The position numbers and the translations under genes were made by a program. Of a stretch of 64,000 nt of DNA, positions 19,136 to 28,453 are shown piece by piece. This stretch comes from Hoeflea phototrophica DFL-43 (GTDB lineage: Bacteria; Pseudomonadota; Alphaproteobacteria; Rhizobiales; Rhizobiaceae). The notes beneath the pieces were generated by a model. That model was not told where the DNA came from. It saw nothing but the letters and a program-made list of their open reading frames with translations, and did not search any database. The DNA is taken from positions 762,461 through 826,460 of the forward strand of contig NZ_CM002917.1 in assembly GCF_000154705.2 (NCBI RefSeq), written 5' to 3'. How positions within the stretch are numbered: position 1 is the stretch's first letter; every line of letters begins with the position of its first letter.

Positions 19136-19864
19136 TCAGGGCGCCCAGTAAATCTCAAGCGGCTTGCGGGCGCCGCGCAGCACCGCGCGCACCGGCATGT
19201 CGTCAGCTGGACCCGGCTCAAGCGCCTTTTCGAGAACCGCCTGTTTCTCCGCCCCTTCTATATGGAGCAGCAGCAGCCCGGCTTCCACGATCCTGGGCAG
19301 CGTCAGCGTCAGCCGTGGTTCGCCCGCGCCGGGCGCCTCGATGGCGATCACGCTGTGCGGGCAGGCGGGGTCGGTCGCAAGATCGAGCGTGGACCCGTTC
19401 GGAAAGAACGATGCGGTGTGCCCGTCCGTTCCCATCCCGAGGATCGCGACATCAAGCGGCAAGCCAAGCCCGTCAATCCGCGCAGCGGCAGTTCTGGCTG
19501 CCTGATCCGCATCAGCCGCGTCGGAGTAAAGCGGCACGAAGCGCGCCTTGGCAGCGAGGTGCGTGAGCAGATATTCGCTTGCCAGCCTGTGGTTCGACCG
19601 CTCGTGATCCGCTGGCACCAGGCGCTCGTCAATCAGGGTTATGGTGACCCGGTCCCAATCGACCGGCTGCTGCGAAAGCGCTTCGAAAAACCGTTTCGGC
19701 GTGGAGCCGCCCGACACCGCCAGCGTCGCCTTGCCGCGTGCCGCAATCGCCTCGGCCAGCGCCCCCGCCACGGTCCCGGCGAGCGCCTTGGCCAGCTCCG
19801 CGCCATTGGCGAAATCGTTGCGGTTGATTGCCGGGGTGGGCCGTTCCGCTTCAGTCGCTTTCAT
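19136..19864 (-). CDS. pgl: 6-phosphogluconolactonase
   Basis: A 242-residue cytosolic enzyme that hydrolyses 6-phosphogluconolactone between Zwf and Edd. Recognisable blocks are KATLAVSGGSTPKRFFEAL (sugar-phosphate loop), DERLVPADHERSNHRLA and ILGMGTDGHTASFFP, all typical of the DevB/Pgl family. The ATG at 19864 follows AAGGGGG closely and starts eight bases after the zwf stop; an in-frame ATG at 19885, inside zwf, lacks this site. The edd start lies 105 bases downstream. Confidence 0.93.
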   Translation of the reverse strand: MKATEAERPTPAINRNDFANGAELAKALAGTVAGALAEAIAARGKATLAVSGGSTPKRFFEALSQQPVDWDRVTITLIDERLVPADHERSNHRLASEYLLTHLAAKARFVPLYSDAADADQAARTAAARIDGLGLPLDVAILGMGTDGHTASFFPNGSTLDLATDPACPHSVIAIEAPGAGEPRLTLTLPRIVEAGLLLLHIEGAEKQAVLEKALEPGPADDMPVRAVLRGARKPLEIYWAP

Positions 19865-19871
19865 GACCCCC

Positions 19872-21344
19872 TTAGTCGCTTTCATGCCAGGTCCTGCCGT
19901 CGCGTTCGATCAGGGCAATGGCCTGGCTCGGCCCCCATGTTCCGGCAGTGTAGGGCTGCACCTTCTGTCCGGTTTCGGCCCAGGCCTTGAGGATCGGGTC
20001 GACCCAGTTCCAGGCTGCCTCCACCTCGTCGCGGCGCATGAACAGGGTCTGGTTGCAGCGGATCACGTCCAGCAGCAGCCGTTCATAGGCATCCGGATTG
20101 CGTTCGGCAAACCGGTCGGCAAAGCTCATGTCGAGCGACACATGCTTGAGCCGCATTCCGCCCGGACCCGGATCCTTGATCATGATCCACTGCTTCACGC
20201 CCTCATCGGGCTGCAGCCGCATCACCAGCTTGTTGTCGGTGATCCGCCCGGCGCTGGCGCCGAAGATCGAATGCGGGATTGATTTGAAGGTAACGACAAT
20301 CTCCGACACCCGCTCGCTCATGCGCTTGCCGGTGCGCAAATAGAACGGCACGCCCGACCAGCGCCAATTGTTGATTTCCGCCTTGATCGCCACAAAGGTC
20401 TCGGTGTCGGACACCCCGCCCTCGAGCTCCTCAAGATACCCCTTCACCGCGCCGCCTGATGAGGCGCCCGCCTTGTACTGGCCGCGGACTGTCACCGTGT
20501 CGGCGTTGCGCTCGGTGACCGGGCTGAGCGAGCGCAGAACCTTGAGCTTCTCGTCGCGCACCGCTTCCGCTTCCATCGAGGACGGCGGTTCCATGGCGAC
20601 CAGGCAGAGCAGCTGCACCAGGTGGTTCTGCACCATGTCGCGGAGCGCACCCGCCTTGTCGTAATAGCCGGCCCGGCCTTCAAGCCCCACCGATTCCGCC
20701 ACCGTGATCTGCACATGGTCGATATGCGCCGAGTTCCACAAGGGCTCGTAAAGCGCATTGGCGAAGCGCAGCGCCATCAGGTTCTGAACCGTTTCCTTGC
20801 CCAGATAATGGTCGATGCGGAAGATCTGCTCTTCGTCAAAAACATCGCCAATGGTGCGGTTCAAGGTCCTTGCGGAATCAAGATCGCGCCCGATCGGCTT
20901 TTCCACCACGATGCGGGTGAGATCGGTGATCAGGCCATTGGCGCGGATGCGCTCGGAAATATCACCGAAAAGGCCCGGCCCGACGGCGAGATAGAACGCC
21001 CGCACCCGGTCGCTGCCTTCATCAAGCAGAGCCTTGAGCTCGCCCCAGCCCTGATCGGAGCGCGCGTCGACCGGGACGTAGAACAGCCGCTCGAGGAAGC
21101 GGTTGACCTCGTCCTCGGCATATTCACCTTCCTTGAGATGCTGCTTGAGCGCATCGCGGGCGAAGCTGCGGTAGCCGTCATGATCCATCTCCGAGCGCGA
21201 GGCACCGATGATCCGCGTCGGATCGGTCAATTGCCCGGCAATCTGGCGGTGGTAGAGCGCCGGCAAAAGCTTGCGCTCGGCAAGGTCTCCGGTGCCGCCA
21301 AAGACGACATAGTCAAAGGGATCGACCGGAATGATCTGACTCAT
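19872..21344 (-). CDS. zwf: Glucose-6-phosphate 1-dehydrogenase
   Basis: A 490-residue enzyme that oxidises glucose 6-phosphate with NAD(P)+, the entry step to the Entner-Doudoroff and pentose phosphate routes. The nucleotide-binding start is [21 protein letters not shown] (about residues 10-30), and the active-site block is [21 protein letters not shown]. The length is normal. It is the first gene of zwf-pgl-edd. A 16-bp perfect palindrome lies 39 bases upstream and is the obvious candidate for a control site. Confidence 0.96.
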   Translation of the reverse strand: MSQIIPVDPFDYVVFGGTGDLAERKLLPALYHRQIAGQLTDPTRIIGASRSEMDHDGYRSFARDALKQHLKEGEYAEDEVNRFLERLFYVPVDARSDQGWGELKALLDEGSDRVRAFYLAVGPGLFGDISERIRANGLITDLTRIVVEKPIGRDLDSARTLNRTIGDVFDEEQIFRIDHYLGKETVQNLMALRFANALYEPLWNSAHIDHVQITVAESVGLEGRAGYYDKAGALRDMVQNHLVQLLCLVAMEPPSSMEAEAVRDEKLKVLRSLSPVTERNADTVTVRGQYKAGASSGGAVKGYLEELEGGVSDTETFVAIKAEINNWRWSGVPFYLRTGKRMSERVSEIVVTFKSIPHSIFGASAGRITDNKLVMRLQPDEGVKQWIMIKDPGPGGMRLKHVSLDMSFADRFAERNPDAYERLLLDVIRCNQTLFMRRDEVEAAWNWVDPILKAWAETGQKVQPYTAGTWGPSQAIALIERDGRTWHESD

Positions 21345-21382
21345 TGGGGGGCATCCTGTCCATGAACGGTGCCAAACACATA

Positions 21383-21398
21383 ATCTAATCGATTAGAT
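21383..21398. promoter_or_regulatory. 16-bp perfect palindrome upstream of zwf, operator candidate
   Basis: ATCTAATCGATTAGAT, centred between 21390 and 21391. It lies 39 bases upstream of the zwf start codon, in the expected promoter zone. No sugar-acid regulator gene is adjacent, so the protein that binds it is unknown; RpiR/HexR- and LacI-type proteins control such operons in other bacteria. Confidence 0.55.
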
Positions 21399-21673
21399 AA
21401 AGCTAGGGTCGTGGGGTAAAGGACGGTCGGTTTTTCAGCTCAACTCATAACCATTCAGATAGCCTGGAAAAAAGCACGGCTGGTCTGGTGGAAGTTATGG
21501 GTGATAGGGTTGTATCAAGTGCATGGCTTCGCGCTTTGGTAATTGGGCCCTGGCGGTTTTGGCAAAGGTTGAAAATTGGCTCCTCATCCTTTTCAGCCTC
21601 GAAGATATGAAAGGAATCTCGGAGTTGTGTGCGTTGACAAATGTTAACGGCGATGCCATCTTGGAAACATGCG

Positions 21674-21919
21674 ATGCGTAGGCCGCGCCACCCCAACAAG
21701 GAGGTTGAGGAGGCGGTGGCGTATGCAGAAGCCGAAGGGTGGACGTTCCGGAAGCAAGGGCATTGGGGGCGATTGTATTGCGCTCATGCTGACCGCGACG
21801 GGTGCCAGCTTGGTGTGAATGGCACACCGAAGAACGCTGGCAACCACGCCAAACAAATTTACCGGGCAGTGGCCAGATGTCCGCACAAACAAAGAGATCA
21901 GCACGATGAAGAACTATGA
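21674..21919 (+). CDS. HicA-like toxin candidate of a toxin-antitoxin pair
   Basis: An 81-residue basic protein. I start it at ATG 21674 (MRRPRHPNKEVEE), with GGA eight bases upstream; in-frame ATGs at 21641 and 21653 add a segment that does not look conserved. The body has a helix (EEAVAYAEAEGWTF), strands around RKQGHWGRLYCAH with a histidine in the position used by HicA RNases, and a final helix with KNAGNHAKQIYRAVARC. This matches small HicA/dsRBD-like toxins in layout, although it is not canonical HicA. The next gene overlaps it by 14 bases. Inferred activity: mRNA cleavage. Confidence 0.6.
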   Translation: MRRPRHPNKEVEEAVAYAEAEGWTFRKQGHWGRLYCAHADRDGCQLGVNGTPKNAGNHAKQIYRAVARCPHKQRDQHDEEL

Positions 21920-22433
21920 ATTCAGTATCATCGCTTCTGGACTGGATCCGCAAGCGGACGATTTTGAAGCCAAGTTCTACGATGGTGGCTGCGACGATGC
22001 ATTGGTATCCTTCCAGAAAGGACACACAATCATCGATTTCGCGAGAGAAGCGCCATCTGTTGACCAGGCCATTTCATCTGCCATTGAAAATGTCACAAGC
22101 GTAGGTGCTGTGGTTGACAGGGTTGAGCCAGATCCGTTGGTTAGCTTGTCGGAGATATCTGCGCGGGCAGGCGTTACCAGGGCCGCAGTGTCCTTGTATG
22201 CAAAGGGCGATCGCGGAACTGGTTTCCCCGCTCCAGTCGCCAAAGTGACGGATGATCGTCCTCTGTGGCTCTGGTCGTCAGTGGCGCGGTGGTTTTTCCT
22301 GCGAGGCCAGCTGTCTGAGGAAGATCTGATAAAGGCCCTCGTTGTCAAAGAGGCCAACGACGCCATTGCATCGGGAGACAAATCCATCGGTGAACGATTG
22401 AAGCGGTGTGTCGTGGCCCGACTTGTAGCCTGA
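21906..22433 (+). CDS. Antitoxin-like DNA-binding protein paired with the HicA-like gene
   Basis: A 175-residue protein with two parts. Residues 1-75 (YEFSIIASGLDPQADDFEAK ... SVDQAISSAIENVTSVG) look like a small alpha/beta sensor or neutralising domain. Residues 80-140 hold a helix-turn-helix (LSEISARAGVTRAAVSLYAKG) followed by a wing with DRPLWLWSSVARWF. The 14-base overlap with the toxin-like gene means tight coupling. The order toxin then DNA-binding antitoxin is as in hicAB, but the partner is not a classical HicB. The pair stands alone between metabolic genes and probably regulates itself. Confidence 0.6.
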   Translation: MKNYEFSIIASGLDPQADDFEAKFYDGGCDDALVSFQKGHTIIDFAREAPSVDQAISSAIENVTSVGAVVDRVEPDPLVSLSEISARAGVTRAAVSLYAKGDRGTGFPAPVAKVTDDRPLWLWSSVARWFFLRGQLSEEDLIKALVVKEANDAIASGDKSIGERLKRCVVARLVA

Positions 22434-22462
22434 GGCTCTCGGCAACTCCCGCCTTCAGCGCT

Positions 22463-22546
22463 GCGCATCCAATCGGTTTCGTAAAGAGTGCGTGTCAACT
22501 TTCTGAAAGACTATACGCATGTCTCACTCAATTGGATTCAACTGGG
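22463..22546. repeat. Repeated motif downstream of the polyamine genes (one full copy, one inverted half-copy)
   Basis: The copy at 22517-22546 reads GCATGTCTCACTCAATTGGA followed by TTCAACTGGG. It shares the GCATGTC-x5-C[AG]ATTGGAT core with two copies upstream of the gamma-glutamylputrescine synthetase-like gene (25551 and 25607). On the opposite strand, 22463-22476 carries CCGATTGGATGCGC, matching the end of the 25607 copy. The flanking 22434-22738 holds no gene. Confidence 0.55.
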
Positions 22547-22738
22547 CGCGAAAGACCAAGTTCATGCGATTATAATGGATTGATTCTGGTCCAGCTGCGC
22601 GGTTCGCCAGGCTTGCACGTCTTTTCCGCGCCAGCGCCGTCAAAATCCTCGCACGATGCGCTGCATCGCGCCTGCGGTCTTTCCTCGCGGACACGAAAAA
22701 TCCTGTCCTTCAAATCGCTTCCAGCTAAAGATGATCGG

Positions 22739-24025
22739 CTAAAACCGGTCCCTCAGCGAATACCAGGTCAGCGCCAGCAGCAGCAGCGGCTTGCGCAGCT
22801 TGTCACCGCCGGGGAAGGGGCCGACCTTGAGGTTGCGCATGGCTTCCAGATCTTCGGAGCCGCCAAGCGCGTGGTCGGCATAGAGCTTGCCGCAATAATT
22901 CGACAGCATCACCCCATGGCCGGAGAACCCGCCGATCGAGGTGACATTGGGCATGACTTCGCGCACGAAGGGCCGCCGTGACAGGGTGATCCCCACCGAG
23001 CCACCCCAGGAATGGGTGATCTCGACTGTTTTGAGCGCCGGGTAGATTTCCGCGATCTGCCGCCGGATGTGATCGGAAATGTCGCGCGGATTGTCCGAGG
23101 TGTAGGCCTCGCGCCCGCCAAACAGCAGCCGCCCATCTACGCTCTTGCGGAAATAACGCACCACGAAGCGGGAATCGTCCACTGCCTCGCCCCCCGGGAT
23201 CACCGGGCTGTCATCCCCCAGTGGCACGGTTGCGCCGATAAACGAGCGGATCGGCATCACATGGGCGCTGGTCACCGGTTCCAGCCCCTCGATAAAGGCA
23301 TTGCAGGCAATCAGCGCCTGGCCTGCAACAATATCGCCGGCGTCGGTCTTCACCGTCACCTTGCCGCCGGCACTCGAGATTGCCCGTGCCCTGGTGTTTT
23401 CGTGAATCCGCGCGCCCGCCTTGGCCGTGGCGCGCGCCAGCCCGACCACATATTTGATCGGGTTGATGTGACCCGTGCCCGCATCATGGGCGCCGCCATG
23501 ATAGCGCGTTGATCCGAGTTTCTCGGCCAGCGCGTCGCGGTCGAGGAACTGCAGATGCTGATATCCGTATTCCTCGGTCATCTGCCGCACGTGGTCGCGG
23601 TAATCCTGGACATACTTGGCCTTGTGGGCGGCTGAGATCTGGCCCGGGCGGAAATCCGCGTCAATGCCGTGCGCCTTGGCGAAATCCATCAGATGCGCCT
23701 TCGCCCGTTCCGCCACCGCAAACAGCTGGAGCGAATGGGCCTTGCCGAAATCGGCTTCCAGCTCATCGGGCCAGGCGCGCTGGCCGGTGCCCAGCTGTCC
23801 GCCATTGCGCCCCGATGCGCCATCGCCAAAGCGCGCGCCTTCGATCAGCACCACATCCTTGCCGCTGGCCGCCAGATGATAGGCCGCCTGCAGGCCGGTG
23901 AATCCGCCGCCGACAATGACCACATCGGCTGTTGCGGAAGCTTTCAGCGCGTCATAGCTGGGGCGTTCGCCAAGGGTTGCCTCATAGAAGGAAATCCCCG
24001 GCGCGATCGGGCTTTGGTAAGTCAT
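22739..24025 (-). CDS. FAD-dependent oxidoreductase, gamma-glutamylputrescine oxidase-like
   Basis: A 428-residue DAO-family flavoenzyme. The FAD-binding Rossmann motif is VVIVGGGFTGLQAAYHLAAS (about residues 33-52), followed by an acidic residue in VVLIE and ARFGDGASGRNGGQ, the usual second FAD contact in this group. The C-terminal GGFSGHGVMLSNYCGKLYAD closes the cofactor site. With a glutamine-synthetase homologue 12 bases upstream, the likely reaction is oxidation of a gamma-glutamylated amine such as gamma-glutamylputrescine (PuuB/OrdL type). The substrate is an inference from the pairing. No aldehyde dehydrogenase or gamma-glutamyl hydrolase gene follows. Confidence 0.85.
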   Translation of the reverse strand: MTYQSPIAPGISFYEATLGERPSYDALKASATADVVIVGGGFTGLQAAYHLAASGKDVVLIEGARFGDGASGRNGGQLGTGQRAWPDELEADFGKAHSLQLFAVAERAKAHLMDFAKAHGIDADFRPGQISAAHKAKYVQDYRDHVRQMTEEYGYQHLQFLDRDALAEKLGSTRYHGGAHDAGTGHINPIKYVVGLARATAKAGARIHENTRARAISSAGGKVTVKTDAGDIVAGQALIACNAFIEGLEPVTSAHVMPIRSFIGATVPLGDDSPVIPGGEAVDDSRFVVRYFRKSVDGRLLFGGREAYTSDNPRDISDHIRRQIAEIYPALKTVEITHSWGGSVGITLSRRPFVREVMPNVTSIGGFSGHGVMLSNYCGKLYADHALGGSEDLEAMRNLKVGPFPGGDKLRKPLLLLALTWYSLRDRF

Positions 24026-24037
24026 GGATTACGCATC

Positions 24038-25474
24038 TCACACATTGAGCAGCAGGAATTCCCGTTCCCACGGGCTGATCACCTGCATGAAGGTCTCGAA
24101 TTCGCCGCGCTTGACGCCCGCATAGGTGTTGACGAATTCCTGTCCGAACACCTCGGCAAAGGCCGCATCGCTTTCCAGAAGCGAAACCGCTTCAAGCAAA
24201 CCGCGCGGCAGGTCGACAGTGCCCTCATTGACGGTTTCCTCGGCCGGATCGCCCGGCACGACGCCATTGATCATGCCGAGATAGCCGCAGGCCAGCGACG
24301 CCGCCAGCGCCAGGTAGGAATTGGCGTCGGATGAGGGCAGGCGGTTTTCCACCCGCCGCGCCGCCGCATCGGAATTCGGCACGCGGAACGCGGTGGTGCG
24401 GTTGTCATAGCCCCAGGCATTGTTGACCGGACACGCCATGTCGGGCGTCAGCCGCCGGTAGGAATTGACATAGGGCGCCATCATCACCAGCGCCTTGGGC
24501 ACATAATGCTGCATCCCGCCGATGAAGTTGAAAAACGCTTCGCTCGGCTCGCCATCAGGCCTGGAGAAGATGTTCTTGCCGGTCTTGGTGTCGAGTACCG
24601 ATTGATGGATATGCATTGCCGAGCCCGCATATTCCTGCATCGGCTTGGCCATGAAGGTGGCGAACACGCCGTGCTTGATTGCCGCCTCGCGGATCGTGCG
24701 CTTGAACAGGAACACCTGGTCGGCCAGCTCCACCGGGTCGCCGTGCCGCAGGTTGATCTCCAGCTGCGCCGGGCCTTCCTCATGGATCAGCGTGTCGATC
24801 TCGAGCCCCTGCTTGTCGGAGAAATCATAGATGTCGTCGACCAGCTCGTCGAACTCGTTGACCCCGGCGATCGAATAGGACTGCCCGCCGGTAATCGTCC
24901 GGCCGGAACGGCCTCTCGGCGGCTTGAGCGGATAGTCCGGGTCTTCGTGCTGGGCCACCAGATAGAATTCGATTTCCGGTGCCACCACCGGCTTCCAGCC
25001 GCGCTCGGTGTAGAGCTCGACCACCCGCTTGAGCACGTTGCGCGGCGTATAGCTGACCGGATCCCCCTTGGTGGTGACCATGTCGCAGATCACCTGCGCC
25101 GTTGGATCTGTTTCCCAAGGCACCACCGACAGCGTCGACAGATCCGGCATCAGCTTAAGGTCACCATCCAGAGGATCGTAGCGGAAATCGCCGGTTTCCT
25201 CCGGATACTCGCCCGAGATCGTGTGCCGGAACACCGCAGACGGCAGCGACAGCGAGGTGTTGGAGGTGAATTTCGATGATGGCATCATCTTGCCGCGCGC
25301 CACTCCGGCGAAATCCGGCGTGATGCACTCGATGTCTTCGATGCCGCGGACCCGGAGCCATTCCGATGCCTGGGCCCAGGTGGAAACACCCCGTTTGGCG
25401 TCAAGAAAGGCTGGCGCGGCTTTGCGCGACGCGGATTTCGATGCAGCCGGCTTGCCGACCTTTCGCGATGTCAT
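24038..25474 (-). CDS. Glutamine-synthetase family protein, gamma-glutamylputrescine synthetase-like
   Basis: A 478-residue ligase. Conserved blocks: PEIEFYLV (metal-binding glutamates), GPAQLEINLRHGDP, AMHIHQSV (histidine of the catalytic core) and PVNNAWGYDNRTTAFRVPNS. True GlnA adenylylation motifs are not evident, so this is a GlnA-like enzyme of the PuuA type that joins glutamate to an amine. About 25 lysine/alanine-rich residues (GKPAASKSASRKAAPAF) precede the folded part; an internal start is possible. It is the first gene of a two-gene operon with the oxidoreductase, and a repeated DNA motif lies upstream. The polyamine transporter at 36746-41167 would supply substrate. Confidence 0.85.
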   Translation of the reverse strand: MTSRKVGKPAASKSASRKAAPAFLDAKRGVSTWAQASEWLRVRGIEDIECITPDFAGVARGKMMPSSKFTSNTSLSLPSAVFRHTISGEYPEETGDFRYDPLDGDLKLMPDLSTLSVVPWETDPTAQVICDMVTTKGDPVSYTPRNVLKRVVELYTERGWKPVVAPEIEFYLVAQHEDPDYPLKPPRGRSGRTITGGQSYSIAGVNEFDELVDDIYDFSDKQGLEIDTLIHEEGPAQLEINLRHGDPVELADQVFLFKRTIREAAIKHGVFATFMAKPMQEYAGSAMHIHQSVLDTKTGKNIFSRPDGEPSEAFFNFIGGMQHYVPKALVMMAPYVNSYRRLTPDMACPVNNAWGYDNRTTAFRVPNSDAAARRVENRLPSSDANSYLALAASLACGYLGMINGVVPGDPAEETVNEGTVDLPRGLLEAVSLLESDAAFAEVFGQEFVNTYAGVKRGEFETFMQVISPWEREFLLLNV

Positions 25475-25550
25475 GAATCACCATGGTTTTTGCTAATATC
25501 GGCGCGATCATAGAGGTTTTTCGCAGCTTGACCAGCGCAAGCGGCCCAAT

Positions 25551-25580
25551 GCATGTCGCGCTCGATTGGATTCAATTGAG
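25551..25580. promoter_or_regulatory. Repeat copy with inverted repeat, operator candidate
   Basis: GCATGTCGCG is followed by CTCGATTGGATTCAATTGAG (25561-25580). The last 20 bases form an inverted repeat, CTCGATTG-GATT-CAATTGAG, with one mismatch in eight. The central TTGGATTCAA resembles GntR-family operator cores. It lies about 77 bases upstream of the GlnA-like start. Confidence 0.55.
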
Positions 25581-25606
25581 CGATCACGAATATGCACCCA
25601 TTCAAA

Positions 25607-25630
25607 GCATGTCGCACCCAATTGGATGCG
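25607..25630. promoter_or_regulatory. Second repeat copy upstream of the GlnA-like gene
   Basis: GCATGTCGCACCCAATTGGA followed by TGCG. It is a direct repeat of the 25551 copy at a 56-base offset, but the right-hand inverted half is missing. Confidence 0.5.
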
Positions 25631-25907
25631 CTTCGTCCTCGAATGCTGCAGCGCATCTTCTATCCTGTCCGGCGCTCCCCGCGCGGTCTGTTGAAGGCGA
25701 ATGCTAGGCGCGGCAGGTGGGCAGGTTTTTGTAACTCTTTTCCTCGCCAGTGGTTTCTGGGAGCTCACGTTTAGGGTGCATTAACGATCCGGTGCCACCT
25801 TAACATCAAATAGACCGCGATTCGAAGGTGCTTCGGTCGACCTGCATGATGCAGTCAGACGTGTCGGCGGCTATCCCATTTGTCCCTTCAAGTTGCAGGA
25901 AATCCCC

Positions 25908-28439
25908 ATGAGCATTGACCGGTTTCTCGCCCGATTTTCGATTCAGACCAAGGTCCTCGTCTTTATCGTTCCCCTGATCGGCGGCATCATCGCCATGGCT
26001 GCGCTCAATCTCTACACCGGTTCGCTCCTGGGCGGGCGGTTGACCAGCACCAGCACCAGCATTGAAACCCTGGGCGGTTTCAAGAATGCCTATGCCGGCA
26101 TGACCAATTTCCTGCATCACCAGAACGAGGAAAAGCGCGAGGCTGTGATGGAAAGCCTCGACACGCAGATCAACCGCGTCGAAAACGCCCTCACCCTGGC
26201 TGAAAATGCGCGTGAATCCGAAGCCCTGACCGGTTCCCGGGCGCTGACCGATGAACTGCGCAAGGACGTCGACAGTCTCTGGGCCCTGCATGGCGAGGAA
26301 ACCGCAATCCGCGCTGAAATCACCGATACCATTCACGAGATCGATGAGCTGCGTGCCCGCCTCAACGCGGTGATCGACACGGTCTCCAAGGCTCTCGCAG
26401 AGGCCGAGGACGAAACCAAGTCGAAGCTTCGCACCGCTGACCAGCTCGCCAGCGACGCCCAGACAGTGGTCAAGATTTCCAGCGCCATTTCCGGCGCCCA
26501 AACCCCTGAGGAGGCGTTTGCCGCCGCCGATGACGTCAAGCGCGACATCCGCAAGGTCGGCAAGACCCTGCGCAAGGCGATCCCGGACACAGATCCCGCC
26601 CTCAAGAGCCTGATTGCCGACAATATGGCGGGCCTGACTGACACCATGAAAGCCGGTGTCGTCTCCCAGGCCGGGATGAACGAACTGCAGAAATATGCCA
26701 ATGCCCTGCGCCCCACCGGGATCAAGCTGCAGGGGCTTGCCGCCAAGGTTGCCCGCGAGGCGACGGTCAAGTTCGCCGAACTCGATGACGAGATCGTCAC
26801 CGGCCAGCGCACGATCTCCGATTCCCGCGATTTCCTCGAAGCCCTGGCTGCTTTGGAACTGGCGATTGTCCAATTCGCCGGCCAGCCGGCCGAAGCCGCA
26901 GCCGAAATCGTCGCCGCCAAGCTGGGCGGGGTCGCCTACAGCATCCAGACCGTCAGCATGTCCACCGGCGGCGATGTCATTCTTCAGGCCGTGGGCGAGA
27001 CATGGGCCGGCAAATCGGTCGCCATTCCGCAACTGATGCGTGACCTGATCGCCATGAACGAAGCCAGGACGGAACTGTTCGACCAGGCGTCCGCCCGCAT
27101 CGACCAGGCCTGGAGCGGCGTGGTCGCCTTTGCCAGCAGCCAGCAACAGGGCGCGGAAGCCGTCAAGGATCGCGCCAGCGGCATCACCGTCACCGCGGCA
27201 ATCGGCGCGGGGTCCTTCGGTCTGATCGCGGCCTTCCTGCTGGTCACCGCTCTCAAGGGTCCGATCCTGCGGCTGGTCAACGCCATGCGCGATGTTGCTT
27301 CCGGCGATCTCGACGTTGATGTGGCCGACAGCGCCCGCGCCGACGAGATCGGCGAAATGGCCCGTGCGCTCGACGTCTTCAAGATGAACGCACTCGACAA
27401 GATCCGCGTCGAGAGCGAAAGCACCCGCGCGCGCGATGAAGCCGAAACCCTGCGCCACCAGTCCGATGCCGAGAAGGCGGCGGCTGATGCCCAGCTGCAA
27501 TTCGCCGTCCAGTCGCTCGGCTCGGCTCTGCGCAACCTGTCCCAGGGCGATCTGGTGGCCACCATCGACACCCCGTTCAGCGGTGAGCTTGATGCGCTGC
27601 GGATCGATTTCAACGAATCCGTCGATCGCATGCGTGATGCGCTCAGGCACATCCGCACCAATGCCGTTTCGATCGAGGGCGACAGCGCCCAGCTGCGCTC
27701 CGCCGCCGATGATCTGGCCCGCCGCACTGAGCAGCAGGCCGCCTCGCTCGAACAGACCGCCGCCGCTGTTGATCAGATTTCATCCGCTGTCCACACCGCG
27801 TCCGAACGCGCCACCGCCACCGATGCGCTGGCCACCGAGGCCAGCCGCGATGCCCGGGAGGGCGGCGACGTGGTGTCCCGCGCGGTCGACGCCATGAGCC
27901 GCATCGAGGAGGCGTCCAGCAAGATCGACAAGATCATCGGCGTGATCGACGAGATCGCCTTCCAGACCAACCTGCTGGCGCTCAACGCAGGCGTCGAGGC
28001 GGCGCGGGCCGGCGAGGCGGGCCGGGGCTTTGCCGTGGTCGCCCAGGAAGTGCGTGAGCTGGCCGGTCGTTCGGCCACGGCCGCCAAGGAAATCAAGGAA
28101 CTGATATCGGCATCGGGCGAGGAGGTCCGTTCCGGTGTCTCGCTGGTCGGCGAGACCGGTGATGCCATCACCCGCATCATCGCCCGCATCGAGGACATTT
28201 CCAACAATGTCAGCACCATGGCCAAGGCCAGCCGCGAGCAGTCCACCAGCATCAGCGAGGTCAATGCGGCGGTCAGCCAGATGGATCAGATGACCCAGCA
28301 GAACGCCGCCATGGTGGAAGAAACCAACGCGTCGAGCCACACCCTGGCCCAGGAGGCCGCCGCGCTCAACGAACTCGTCGCCGCCTTCCGCCTTGACGCG
28401 GGCCGCGCGCAGCAGGTGGAGACCGACAGGGCCGCTTGA
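25908..28439 (+). CDS. Methyl-accepting chemotaxis protein
   Basis: An 843-residue chemoreceptor. ATG 25908 follows AGGAAA by six bases. Order: a first membrane helix (about residues 15-37, [18 protein letters not shown]); a long helical sensory region of about 370 residues; a second membrane helix near 425-450; a HAMP domain with [20 protein letters not shown]; a second HAMP-like unit with [14 protein letters not shown]; then the signalling domain with the hairpin tip [20 protein letters not shown]. The C-terminus (QVETDRAA) lacks the NWETF-type CheR tether. The ligand is unknown. No che genes are nearby, so it must work with chemotaxis proteins encoded elsewhere. Confidence 0.93.
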   Translation: MSIDRFLARFSIQTKVLVFIVPLIGGIIAMAALNLYTGSLLGGRLTSTSTSIETLGGFKNAYAGMTNFLHHQNEEKREAVMESLDTQINRVENALTLAENARESEALTGSRALTDELRKDVDSLWALHGEETAIRAEITDTIHEIDELRARLNAVIDTVSKALAEAEDETKSKLRTADQLASDAQTVVKISSAISGAQTPEEAFAAADDVKRDIRKVGKTLRKAIPDTDPALKSLIADNMAGLTDTMKAGVVSQAGMNELQKYANALRPTGIKLQGLAAKVAREATVKFAELDDEIVTGQRTISDSRDFLEALAALELAIVQFAGQPAEAAAEIVAAKLGGVAYSIQTVSMSTGGDVILQAVGETWAGKSVAIPQLMRDLIAMNEARTELFDQASARIDQAWSGVVAFASSQQQGAEAVKDRASGITVTAAIGAGSFGLIAAFLLVTALKGPILRLVNAMRDVASGDLDVDVADSARADEIGEMARALDVFKMNALDKIRVESESTRARDEAETLRHQSDAEKAAADAQLQFAVQSLGSALRNLSQGDLVATIDTPFSGELDALRIDFNESVDRMRDALRHIRTNAVSIEGDSAQLRSAADDLARRTEQQAASLEQTAAAVDQISSAVHTASERATATDALATEASRDAREGGDVVSRAVDAMSRIEEASSKIDKIIGVIDEIAFQTNLLALNAGVEAARAGEAGRGFAVVAQEVRELAGRSATAAKEIKELISASGEEVRSGVSLVGETGDAITRIIARIEDISNNVSTMAKASREQSTSISEVNAAVSQMDQMTQQNAAMVEETNASSHTLAQEAAALNELVAAFRLDAGRAQQVETDRAA

Positions 28440-28453
28440 GGCGGCCCGGGTCG

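Larger units (their letters stand above)
25475..25907. other. Divergent promoter region with two copies of the repeated motif
   Basis: A 433-base gap between the GlnA-like gene and the chemoreceptor gene. It has no gene. It holds two repeat copies (25551-25580 and 25607-25630), both on the upstream side of the GlnA-like operon. Confidence 0.6.

Noticed and set aside
25806..27650. 614-residue open frame on the minus strand opposite the chemoreceptor gene
   Set aside because: It mirrors the chemoreceptor reading frame and has no recognisable domain; the plus-strand protein has complete HAMP and signalling motifs.
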